Source: Oscheius dolichura (lineage: Eukaryota; Nematoda; Chromadorea; Rhabditida; Rhabditidae). From it: a stretch of 64,000 bases of DNA. Shown in pieces: positions 9,354-18,356 of the stretch. Positions within the stretch are counted from its first letter, which is position 1. Each line of letters begins with the position of its first letter. Position numbers and translations under genes: made by a program. The DNA lies in the NCBI GenBank assembly GCA_932521035.1, contig OW051494.1:7984001-8048000 (forward strand), read 5' to 3'. The notes under the pieces are model-generated. The model searched no databases and was not told the origin of the DNA. It was given only the letters and a program-made list of their open reading frames with translations.

Positions 9354-11246
9354 CACCACTAGATTTCCCTCCATTTGAAACCTCTGCACTTCAAGGCTGA
9401 ACGAATCTGGGTAAGGGATGCCCGTCTCCTCGCCCTCCTCGGGTCCACTCGGCTTCTCCTCGTCGTCCTCGTCCGGTTCCCCTGCCGTCTCCATCCCTCC
9501 TCCCTATCGTCTACAAAACACAACATATTGTTACATTGTCTCCCGTCCCCCCATCTCTTGGTCAGAGCTCTTACGAAATCCGTGCCCATTTCTCCCCGCT
9601 CCTCTCTCCCGTTGACTAATCAACGATGATTCGAACCCATCTCTGCAAAACCTTCCCCGGCTATGCACGTGTTTCCCGGTCTAGACGTTTTCGTGACTGT
9701 TCTCCTCTCCCGCTGCATATGACTCTTTCGGACATTTCAGACAACAACCCGCTACCTTTCAAAATGTTTGCTGGCTAACTTTCCTCGCTGATTAGAATCA
9801 TACGCTGTCCCAATGTTACTTCCTTTCTTTTCATGGAATCTTCCTTGTAAATCTCTTACTGATTCCTTCCCCACTTTCTACTCCCTCAAAACTTACCCCA
9901 ATTTTCTCACCGTGTTGTCAACAAGAGGGTTGGGTCCTGCCTCGGTTGTGATCTTCTGTTTTCCATTAGACAGGACACCTTGGCCCCCGCTCGAACAAGC
10001 AACATGCTTCCCCTCAAAATACTCAGATAGTTTCTGGGCACAAACAATCAACAGGCTCGCTATTTTCCAGATGCTGTCTACTTTTCTAGAACTATCCCCA
10101 GTTGTTTAGATCCCGTGGTATTGTGCTGCACTTTGGCTAAGCGAATAGTGATTTGCCCGAGAAGTACCGTCTACTTGCGCAGGTTGCTCCTCTCGTATAC
10201 TCTCAACATGCTGGCTGTTTAGCATGTTTCATAGAGACAGCTGGGGGAAGTTGGCAAAAAGCGCGGGCTTTTAGAGATAAAGTTTGGGGTCACAGGGTGT
10301 CGTGCCCCTCTCTCCCCGCGGCGGAGACCCCGTCTTACCGAGCCTGTGAGACATCTGTCGGCTGTGGCAGTCGCTCCCTCATCTTTTACTCCTTGTTTCC
10401 TCCGTGTCCATAAACCTCTGCTTCCTGTCCATTTTGTAAGGCTTTTTTGCCGGCATTCCCTTCTCAGACAGTCCATTTTTTTTCGACTCCTGCTCTACCC
10501 ACTGACCTTTTCCCGTGCTCCCTCATCTCTTCCATTGAGTCAGAGGGGCCGCTACTGCTGCAACATATCGGCTGACTGGCTACCGGAGGAGGAAAAAAGG
10601 CAGGCAGGTGGCTACCCCCACAGACGGGGAAGGCACTCTCCTCCCTCCACTGTATATTTCTCCTCAGACTTTCATCGTCCTTTTCCCCGGTGTTGTACAC
10701 AAAGAAAGCTCGAAAATAGCCTCCCGCCTTGTGATCTTCCGTTTTTCACGTCAGACAGTCTGTCCTGGACATCTAAGCCGGGGGATGGGCGGGGCCGGGC
10801 CGTTCCTCTGTCTATCACTAGTCCGGAAGCGCCCTCCCAAAACTCTCTTGCTGTTTTCTTTGGTTAGAATTATGATATGCTTAAATTTGCTTTTATTCTC
10901 CTTGATCTGTTGTAAATGCCCCTTCCAGCGGGAGCCAGCCAGTTGCTAACTGTCTCCTCCCATCGGAAAAATATCTTAGCGATTGCTTCCCCTCATTCCC
11001 TCTCCTCCAGACGTACTCCAACTTTCTGACTGTGTTGTAAACAATAAGCAGAGGTTTGTAAATAGCCGCCTTCCTCCGTGATCTCCTGTTTTCCTCCCAA
11101 GCAGTTTCCCCTTGTCCTTTTGGCCAGATCGGGCGGGCAAGCGGGCAGTCCCAGACTATTCCTCTGTATATTTCTAGACTTGGAACATTCCTCTTCAATG
11201 GTTAGTTTCCTTCTAACATCGGCCTATTTCAGATCTCAAGCTTTAG
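9354..11246. other. 1.9 kb without a convincing gene; three diverged repeats
   Basis: Pyrimidine-rich. Three imperfect copies of a block run: TTCCCC..TTC..CTCC...ACTCCAA.TTTCT..C.GTGTTGT..ACAA, then about 40 bp later GTGATCTYCYGTTTTYC. They lie at about 9870-9990, 10630-10770 and 10985-11110. The open frames seen here (up to 173 codons) are all in low-complexity Ser/Pro/Leu contexts and lack splice support. Confidence 0.4.
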
Positions 11247-11958
11247 ATGTCCGCCCCTCTCCAGCTTGATCCCGCCACCCTCCGATCAGTCGTCGTTGTG
11301 AAGGACTCCACGGAGAAGGTAGGGAGCTTCTATTTTTCGTGGGGTCCTTAGGGGGGACTGTGTCCTTCGGAGTCAAAGGCTAACGGCATGCCGTATGCTA
11401 GAGCGCTATTCGGTCGCGGTGCCCTCTTGTCCGGCTTGCCTTCTTGTGCGGATGACCAAAGACCCAAAAACAACATGGACGGGGCACCCTCTTGGCTATG
11501 TGCCCAATCATTTTGAAATCTACTCCGGAGGCAGAAAAAAATCAAAGCATGTTGTCGTCACAGAACCCAAACAATTTGAAAATTGGTTCCGGGGTTACTA
11601 TAGCTAAACGGGGCCAGTGACAGAATCGCGAAGTTCTTTTAAATTTTTGGAATTTTTAGGAGGAGACAGACAAGAAGAAGATGATCGAAAAAGAGGAGAA
11701 GGACTATGAAAGGGAGGCGGCGAAATCTCCTACTCCAGAGGACACGAAAAAGATGATCAAGCTCTATGAGCAGTACAAAATTAATAAGTGGGGAGTTCAG
11801 GTGGGAAATGAGATGACGTATTCGAGCAGGAAAAAACTATTCAGGCCATGCTAGACGAGAAAGACAAGATCATTGAAGACCTCGAAGAAGAGGTGAAGAG
11901 TCTCAAGCTGGTCATCGAGGAGCTGAAGAAGGAGAACGCGACTATGGAGAGGGAATAG
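11247..11958 (+). CDS. Small coiled-coil protein (113 residues)
   Basis: Three phase-0 exons: 11247-11318 (MSAPLQLDPATLRSVVVVKD...), 11660-11800 (EETDKKKMIEKEEKDYEREA through TKKMIKLYEQYKINKWGVQ) and 11830-11958 (EKTIQAMLDEKDKIIEDLEE through KKENATMERE, TAG). The second and third exons are charged heptad helices, probably one dimeric coiled coil. The space between exons 2 and 3 is only 29 nt with GT and AG ends; reading through it gives an early stop, so this is either a remarkably short intron or a frameshift. It sits inside the YGE cluster and shares the highly charged helix style, but it has no YGE domain. I do not recognise the protein. Confidence 0.5.
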
Positions 11959-11959
11959 T

Positions 11960-12264
11960 TTGAAGAAGAAATTGAAAAGGAGTAGCTTTTGCCTATTACG
12001 AAGCAATAAATAAATGACTGTAGTCGAGGACAGCCTCGATGCCCTACACATTAAAAATAAAATCATTCGTTCTCCCCTTTTCCCATTTCCTTCTTTCATC
12101 TATTTCTTGCTGAAAGTCGTTTAGAAATTTCCGGAACAAAGGGTGCTGGAACACTCTAGGCCAAAATCGGAGAGGGGGATTCCCATGTGATCCACAGCTT
12201 GTCCTCCTTTCTTCGCCAAAGCGTTTAGTCCTGAAAGCCGTTTTGGAAGCGCATCATTGCTACC
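11960..12264. other. Intergenic upstream of family copy B
   Basis: AATAAATAAATGA at about 12005 may be the poly(A) signal of the 113-residue gene. The rest holds the copy B promoter; AAAGCCGTTTTGGAAGCGC at about 12234 echoes the upstream regions of the other family copies. Confidence 0.4.
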
Positions 12265-12279
12265 CAAAGCGAATTCCGG
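12265..12279 (+). promoter_or_regulatory. Shared upstream motif of family copy B (CAAAGCGAATTCCGG)
   Basis: CAAAGCGAATTCCGG lies 49 bp before the ATG of copy B and matches CAAAGCGAATTCTGG at 39775 and AAAAGCGAGTTCGG at 14171. Confidence 0.55.
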
Positions 12280-12327
12280 TCGACGAATCCTTGCTCTCCC
12301 TTCATGTGTTCATTTTCTCTCCATTGA

Positions 12328-13690
12328 ATGGCCAACAACAGCGATGCCTACTACGGCGAGATGTATCTTCGCGATCTCCATCAGCTTGGTTATCCAACTG
12401 AAAAAGATCGAGCGGACTTCAATCACCGATTTTACACCGAGAAGAAGAGCCAAATCTCCGACCAAAATGCCGTCGTTATGGCTGTCTACAGGCTCTATCG
12501 ATTGATTAAGGTACGCAGTTGTTTGTCCTTGTTAATCAGTGGTTTAGACGAATATCATTCCCTGGTGGGTAAGGCGGGATCCCGCCTTACGAGGGATGTA
12601 TGTTGATGTGCTCATCGATTACCAACAGAAATACAGAAATAAAGGTATTTGTTCCCTATAATTCTGGATTATTTCAGCAGCTTCAACCCGAAAATCAGCC
12701 AGCGAGAAGGTTCCGAAAAATGGGACGAGAGTGGAGGAGATGGAGGTGTCCCATCTCCAGGCGGAGGCTTCAATGGACGGCGAGAGGGAACATTGGGAGG
12801 GAAGGACGGTTCGAGTCAAGGAGGAGCCATTTGAAGAGGATGAGGTTGGCTGGAAGTGGAGGAAATCCAGAAAAGAACTAAAGAACGCGGGAAATATTCG
12901 AATTAAAGAGGAAGTAACGGAAGGTGAGAGTTGTATCCAGACAATACCCATTATTTAGCCATTCCTGTACAAAATCACATAGAGAAGAATGTCTCGGATC
13001 AGGAGAATCTGGCCATCAAGAAGGAGGCATTCCAACTGGAAGAGGTAGAACAGAAGAAGGCGGCGGCCGAGAGGATTGCCCAGCTGGAGGAGAAGCTCCG
13101 GGCGGTTCAGACTCAGTGGCGGAACAGTGAACAAACCCTGGAAGAGATGCCTGATCGTGATCGACAAGTGAAAGAAGAGATGGAAGAGGAGGATGTGATT
13201 GTCTTGGAGGAGAAGATAATGGTCAAGAAAGCGCCGCTCAATCAATTCATTCAGAAAGACGAAAGAGAATATGGTAAGAGTATTATAGCGCGAATAATTA
13301 CTATCTACCTTTTAGCCAGGCTTGTTCATAATTCCATGGGGCGGATTTATTCAGACTACGCGGTAACCTATGAGGAAATAGACAATGAGGAATCTGGGCT
13401 ATCCGACGAGACAATCGGGGGAAAATGAACAGCTTCGAAAGAGGATTCAAGAGTTGGAAAGGGAGACAGCTGAGAAGGAGGCAATCATCCAGGAGAAGGA
13501 AAAGGAAGAAGAGAAGAGAAAGAAGGCCGAGAGGGATACCCGGCTGAAGAAGGAGCTGAAGACTGCCCAGATACAGCTGGCCACAAAAAATGAGACAATC
13601 CGACTTTTGACAGAGAACACGGAACTGAAGGATATCATTATAAGGGACAAGGAGCGAACAATACAGATGTTGTTTTCTCAAAGAAGTTGA
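12328..13690 (+). CDS. YGE-domain coiled-coil protein, family copy B (apparent frameshift)
   Basis: Exons: 12328-12510 (61 codons, DAYYGEMYLRDLHQLGYPT, then EKDRADFNHRFY), 12548-12644 (97 nt, TNIIPWWVRRDPALRGMYVD), 12678-12923, 12959-13273 and 13316-13690. The internal introns after exon 2 are all phase 1 (G|CN). Exons 3 and 4 carry RVKEEP, RIKEEV and RQVKEEM (SUMO-acceptor-type sites) and EEEDVIVLEEK, an acidic hydrophobic stretch like a SUMO-interacting motif. Exon 4 opens AIPVQNHIEKNV, exon 5 ARLVHNSM. In exon 5 the frame must shift near 13380-13430 to reach the conserved tail RIQELERETAEKEAIIQE ... DKERTIQMLFSQRS, TGA. No consensus intron solves this. B is therefore a new pseudogene, an assembly error, or encodes a truncated form. 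Confidence 0.65.
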
Positions 13691-13794
13691 ACCCTTTTTG
13701 AAAGATTACTGTAGCTGTTAGCATTTGTAATTTTCAATAAATGTATTTCCTATTCAGCTCTTTTTCTATTTTCCTGGATATGGTGGCGAGATTC

Positions 13795-13990
13795 CCACTC
13801 GACAACGTATATTGTCCGTCTCCGCGGAGGAGACGGGAGATTGGGAGGAGGCAGTACTGGAGTCGGAAGAAGACGAGGAGGAGGTGAGGAACAACGGGGA
13901 CGAGGGCAAAAAGAGGGGAGTGATGGAAGAACGGGAGGATAGGGGCTACTCTGGGAGTCTTCAGGTAAAGCGAGGTGGCCATTGGGCGAC
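13795..13990. repeat. Purine-rich block downstream of copy B, repeated after copy C
   Basis: The segment GGAGGAGACGGGAGATTGGG...CTGGAGTCGGAAGAAGACGAGGAGGAGG recurs at about 15445-15510 (GGGCGAGACAGAAGGCTGGG...TGGAGTCGGAAGGAGAGGAGGAGG), followed in both by GAGGATAGRGRCTAYTCTGG. It shows that the tandem duplication unit extends past the coding exons. Confidence 0.5.
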
Positions 13991-14170
13991 GACAGCCATC
14001 GACGGCTCACAGTTCACCCTCTCCCTTTCTCATCTTTATCTTATGATCGTATTCCCCAGCAGCATACATATTCATCTTAACCGAAAAAGAAGCCAACTTC
14101 CCGGTCTCCCTGACCACAAAAGCGTGCTTTTCTCCTCGACAAGCCATTTCAGTATCGCGTCATTATTCCC

Positions 14171-14184
14171 AAAAGCGAGTTCGG
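14171..14184 (+). promoter_or_regulatory. Shared upstream motif of family copy C (AAAAGCGAGTTCGG)
   Basis: This motif lies 58 bp before the ATG of copy C, with CAAAAGCGTGCTTTT about 55 bp further upstream, mirroring the two-part arrangement upstream of copy A. Confidence 0.5.
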
Positions 14185-14241
14185 TTCAAAGAATCCACAG
14201 TCTCTTATTCCCTTCTTCAGTCCTTATTTTCTTCCAGCAGA

Positions 14242-15330
14242 ATGGCTTCCAGCAGTGTTGTCCATTACGGTGAGATGTATCTCCGTCGTCTCCACCAGCA
14301 GGGCTTTCCCCCAACGGATCGAGATCGAATGGAGTTCAACCGCGGGTTCTACCGCCAGGGCAGAGGACGGATTCCCGACCGGCATATGGCCGTCCACGCC
14401 GTCTCGCAGCTCTATCAGTCAATTAAAGTATTGCCCAGTTATTTTCCTCCATTAATTCTTGTTTTAGATATATTCCATGCCAATTTGGATAAAGCGTCAG
14501 CCCGCCTTACACAGGCTGTTCCTCGAAGTGCTTGCAGACTACCGGCGAAAATACGATAGAAATGGTACTTATCTTCGATTTCTTGGAATTATAGACTATT
14601 TCAGCAACGCCTATTCCAAATGTGGCCATCCAGAAGAAGGCCCGACCAGTTGAAGCTATCAAGAATGACGAGAACATGGAAGTAATGGCCGCCTCCCTTC
14701 TCCAGCTTCCGGATGAGGCTCCGACGGACCATGAGAAGAAACAGACGGAAAAGGCGATCCCTATTTTCAAATGTAAGATAGAGCCAAAAATTGAAGAAGA
14801 AGAGGACGTGGCTGATTTGGAGTGGAAGAACCCCAGAAAAGGGTCAAAGAATGCCAGAAAGATACAATTCGAAGGGGAAAAAATTGAAGGTGAGAGTTCT
14901 CCATCGCGATATTTATTTTCCCAGTCCAGCTATTCCTGGTCAAAATGCCGTCCAGGCGACAGATCCAGGCCAGAAGAACGTGGCCATCAAGCCAACCCAC
15001 TTGGAGCCAGCTCCTCTGACGAACAATCAGAGTTTATGGGAGGATGATCAGAAGAGGATCCAACAGTTGGAGACAGAAGCAGCGGAGAAGGAGGAAATGT
15101 TCCTGGAATGGAAGAGGAAGAACGAAGATGAGAAGAAGAAGGCGGCCGAGAGGATGGCCTGGCTGGAGGAGGAACTCAAAGCGGCCCAAGCCCAGCTAGC
15201 CACAAAAGATGGGATGCTTCGACAGCTGGCAGAGAAGGCTCAAGTTTTGACAGAGAAGATGGAGTTGAAGGATATCATTATCCGGGACAAGGAGCGGACG
15301 ATCGAGATCTTATCGTCCCACAGGAGCTAA
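14242..15330 (+). CDS. YGE-domain coiled-coil protein, family copy C (intact, 322 residues)
   Basis: Four exons in perfect frame: 14242-14427 (62 codons), 14468-14564 (97 nt), 14605-14889 and 14930-15330. Residues 8-62 are the YGE domain (HYGEMYLRRLHQQGFPPTDR ... AVHAVSQLYQSIK). Residues 63-94 (IYSMPIWIKRQPALHRLFLE, then VLADYRRKY) complete it. Exon 3 holds PIPNVAIQKK and the acidic EEEEDVADLEWKNPRK. Exon 4 opens AIPGQNAVQATDPGQKN and becomes a long coiled coil (KKAAERMAWLEEELKAAQAQ) ending MELKDIIIRDKERTIEILSS and HRS. An ACTTCCAG-type acceptor lies just before the ATG; AATAAA follows at about 15378. No family in memory fits. The layout (small N-terminal domain, acidic linker, C-terminal coiled coil) suggests an adaptor or chromatin-type oligomer. 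Function unknown. Confidence 0.8.
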
Positions 15331-15701
15331 AATGCACTCTAGCTATTGTTGGATTGTAGTTCTTGTAATTATCAACAATAAAATTCCTTTTCTTTGTTTT
15401 CTTCTTCTGAATGAGGTCACGATCTCAGATCTCTACCAGGGGGCGAGACAGAAGGCTGGGAGGGGAGGCCGATGGAGTCGGAAGGAGAGGAGGAGGCGGG
15501 GAGGGCAAAATGGTGAGGAGGAGGATAAGGAGGTGGCGTACACACGAGGGAGGATAGAGACTATTCTGGAAGTTTTCAGGCTCTGATATTCCATTCCACC
15601 GGAAATGACCAGTCAATGAGGATTACGGTACTTGTCGATGTTATTTGGTAGTCGACCTTTAATCTACCCCTGCTCATTATTACTGACTGTCCTTCTCTCG
15701 G
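15331..15701. other. Intergenic between copy C and the Pro-rich gene
   Basis: Contains the copy C poly(A) signal, the second copy of the purine-rich downstream block (15445-15580), and the promoter of the gene at 15702. No gene seen. Confidence 0.4.
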
Positions 15702-16247
15702 ATGGGCGCTCAAGCTTCAACTCCCGGAGCTGCTGCCGCGCCGGCTGCCAAGCCGACTCCGCCAACTCGTCCCGCCGCCCCGGCAGCGCCCCGTCCCGCT
15801 GTTCCCCCTCCTCCCGGTACGAGACGGATGAGCGCTGAGGATCCTAACCAGTATGAGCAGCTGCCGCCTATGAAGGAAGAGCCACCGGCGCCGCCGTCGA
15901 CGAAAGGCGGTCAGCCTCCGCCTACTGTAAGTCATCTCTCGTTGTGGGATCCAATAGACTTTCAGATGATGGGACAAGCGGTCAGCTGGTGGGGCTCGAA
16001 GAGTACGCCTCCTCCCGAGCCGTCGAAGGCCCCGGTCCCGCCGCCGATCCGCCCGCCGGAGGATCAAAAGGCCAAAGTCAAGTGGAACAATGAAAACTAT
16101 CAGACGCTGAAGATTTCCCCGCCGTCGGAGGAGGTCTTCAAGCCGAAGGCGCCCGCCTCGACAGCCGGCAAGCCGCCTTCTTCCGCCTCCACTGCCGGTG
16201 GTTCGGGAGTCATGGAGACGTACAATCCCTTCGGCAAGAAAGTCTAA
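15702..16247 (+). CDS. Pro/Ala-rich protein with N-myristoylation signal
   Basis: The start MGAQASTPG fits N-myristoylation (Gly2, Ser6). The protein is dominated by Pro and Ala: TRPAAPAAPRPAVPPPP, then PPEPSKAPVPPPIRPPED. It also has AEDPNQYEQLPPMKEEP, GQAVSWWGSK, KVKWNNENYQTLKISPPSEE and a C-terminus METYNPFGKKV. The frame is open throughout (181 codons), but GTAAGT at 15927 and TTTCAG at 15961-15965 mark a likely 39-nt in-frame intron, leaving 168 residues. Pro-rich linkers and YNPF-type peptides suggest a membrane-tethered scaffold for SH3/WW-type partners; that is inference. An AATAAA lies 20 bp after the stop. Confidence 0.7.
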   Translation: MGAQASTPGAAAAPAAKPTPPTRPAAPAAPRPAVPPPPGTRRMSAEDPNQYEQLPPMKEEPPAPPSTKGGQPPPTVSHLSLWDPIDFQMMGQAVSWWGSKSTPPPEPSKAPVPPPIRPPEDQKAKVKWNNENYQTLKISPPSEEVFKPKAPASTAGKPPSSASTAGGSGVMETYNPFGKKV

Positions 16248-17007
16248 GGCCCGGCCGAGAGGATAACAATAAAGATGCGTAGAGTACCGCTGCCCGTGTT
16301 CTATTCCTTAAACCTCCTAACAATAGTTCCGTTACCCCAAAAAGGCGAGTTCCAGTTAGTCATAGCGGCGCCTCTCCCCTTATAATCGAATTTCCGTCTC
16401 TCTTCTCCGTTTCCACAACCATCCCTATTTTACACCGTCTCTCGGGCAGGCAGGCAGCGTGGGTCGGTCGTTTTGACCTATTGTCAGGGGGAGAGAAACG
16501 GAGTCGGAGAGAAAAATGGACGGGAGAAGGAAGGGCAGAAGACGGAAGGACAGGTGATACGGGGCACATTGTCTCTTTGGCTGTTGCCCTTCTATTGATA
16601 CCCGGACGACGGCCCAGCTGCCCTTCTTCGTCTCACCTACAGCCTCTACTATCTTTTGGAAAAGCTCGGAGCCACAGTTACACAGCCAACGGAGCCACAC
16701 TACACACAATGACCGGGCTTTTTGAATTCGAATTGGTCAGTTTTCTTCTTTTCCCTATTTTCGGCTCTCTATCTCATCATTCACTCGTTTTCCTCTTTTT
16801 TTTCTACTAATTTTTGATTCCTATTATTTAAACAGTTCATCGACGACAATTTCTAGTGAAAAACAATCCAAAACAATAAAGTGGAACGTCTACCAGGCTC
16901 AAAAACCACTGCCATTCATCAAACTACCCTAAATATGGTTCCAAGCGTTCAAACCTCTCAAAGTGCCTGAAATATAAGAAAAATGAGTCCGTCTTTGAAT
17001 ATATTGG
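16248..17007. other. Intergenic, no gene seen
   Basis: Mixed purine and pyrimidine tracts with AATAAA at 16268 (end of the Pro-rich gene). Short open frames on both strands lack splice sites, signals or domains. Confidence 0.4.
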
Positions 17008-17220
17008 GACTAGAAGTGCCCAGTTTTGTAAAGGGGCGCCTTGGCCAGCCGGCGGCCTCGTTTTGTGTTGGCGGAGGCTCCGCGTTAGAGTCTCTGCTGT
17101 CGTTTGATTTGGTCGAAACACCCAGGCTTTGACAAAACAAAAAGCGAAACCAAACCAGGTGGTTTACAGAAAAGGGATCAGAATCCAGTCAAACGCTGTT
17201 GATTCCTCACTGTTACGCTC
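17008..17220 (+). repeat. Dispersed repeat, copy 2
   Basis: It starts GACTAGAAGTGCCCAG like 5146, shares GGGGCGCCTTGGCC, GTGTTGGCGG.GGCTCCGCG and the end CTGTTGATTCCTCACTGTTA. It is followed by a segment (17254-17420: ATCGAATG, CTCAAAAAACG, GTTCGACTCAGCAAAAATTA) that recurs at about 17940-18100, so the tRNA at 17668 is flanked by direct repeats. Confidence 0.65.
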
Positions 17221-17667
17221 CCAAGTTTTAAAAATTGTCCAGCTTGGAGACGGCAAAAAAACGTCATCGAATGACCCCACTCTCATTTCGCTAGCTCAAA
17301 AAACGTTGTCACATTTTTCGAAACTTTGAGGCTCCATTCCTCCGTGCTCCTTTACTTTGAGAATTTTTGGAAAGCGCAGTTCGACTCAGCAAAAATTATC
17401 GGTTCGAATGAGCCTAGTCTTGCCACTTGAGGACCTCAAGTTGAGGTTGCAAAACGTTCGGGTTATAGAAGGCATATTTTTATAAGAAAGTAGACTAGAG
17501 GTTCAAAGACCTATCGCTAAACTGAGGGCGCGCTAAGCCATGCCGCGCAGCTGCCGAGAGTTCACCGGTGCGGGGGCGCTTTCCCCGGTTGATTCAGAAG
17601 CATAAAATCACGTGAAATCTGGGCATTTTGCGGGGGAATTACGATGAAAAAAAAAGCAAAAGTGATT

Positions 17668-17739
17668 GGGCCGAACCGGGAGTCGAACCCGGGACCTCCC
17701 GCACCCGAAGCGGGAATCATACCTCTAGACCATCCGGCC
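17668..17739 (-). tRNA. tRNA-Pro (CGG)
   Basis: 72 nt, cloverleaf intact: acceptor GGCCGGA/TTCGGCC (one G-T pair), anticodon loop TTCGGGT reading CGG, T-loop TTCGACT. It differs from the TGG and AGG isoacceptors nearby by a few bases, in the acceptor stem, D-arm, anticodon arm and T-arm. Confidence 0.92.
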
Positions 17740-17835
17740 ATGCTCTTGGTGAAAGAGGCCGTGCGGGACATTCTCTCTACCATTTGGTAGAAGCTCCATT
17801 TCAGGGGATTTGATCAAAAATCGTTCCTAAGAAAA

Positions 17836-17933
17836 GCTTGCCCATTCTGACCGCTGGCTGACCAAACCCGGCTGGCTACGGAAAAAGGGCTTAACTTTGG
17901 TAAAGTGCAGTCGAATCGTCACTGTTACGCGCC
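17836..17933 (+). repeat. Dispersed repeat, copy 3 (right half)
   Basis: GCTTGCCCATTCTGACCGCT through TAACTTTGGTAAAGTGCAGT and CACTGTTACGCGCC matches the right half of copy 1. It is followed by the second copy of the 17254-17420 segment. Confidence 0.6.
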
Positions 17934-18284
17934 AGAAACGCCATCGAATGAGCTTACTCTCGTCACGTTAGCTCAAAAAACGATCGTGCCATTTTCGAAA
18001 TTTGAAAGCTCGCTTCCTCCTCACTCCCTCATTTTCAAAAAATTCTAAAAGTACAGTTCGACGCAGAAAAAATTATCGGTTCGAATGAGCCTACTCTCGA
18101 TTTCCTCACTCAAAAAAATGATTCGGTCACACATCACCTTTTACTATAAAAAGGTGATTAAGAGAGCACTTCCCAAAAGTGAAATGAGTCGCAATTTATC
18201 CCGATCAGACAAGCTGAAACGTGTTTTGACCTGAAAAGGATTAGCCGTCGAAGGTGATCAACGGGGATTGCAATGGATTTCATC

Positions 18285-18356
18285 GGCCGAATGGTCTAGT
18301 GGTATGATTCTCGCTTTGGGTGCGAGAGGTCCCGGGTTCAATCCCCGGTTCGGCCC
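18285..18356 (+). tRNA. tRNA-Pro (TGG)
   Basis: 72 nt with acceptor GGCCGAA/TTCGGCC, anticodon stem TCTCGC/GCGAGA and loop TTTGGGT (anticodon TGG). The T-arm is CCGGGTTCAATCCCCGG. Confidence 0.94.

Noticed and set aside
9366..10949. Several 80-170-codon frames between copies A and B
   Set aside because: Overlapping on both strands, rich in Ser/Pro/Leu, no splice support or domains; better explained by pyrimidine-rich repeats.
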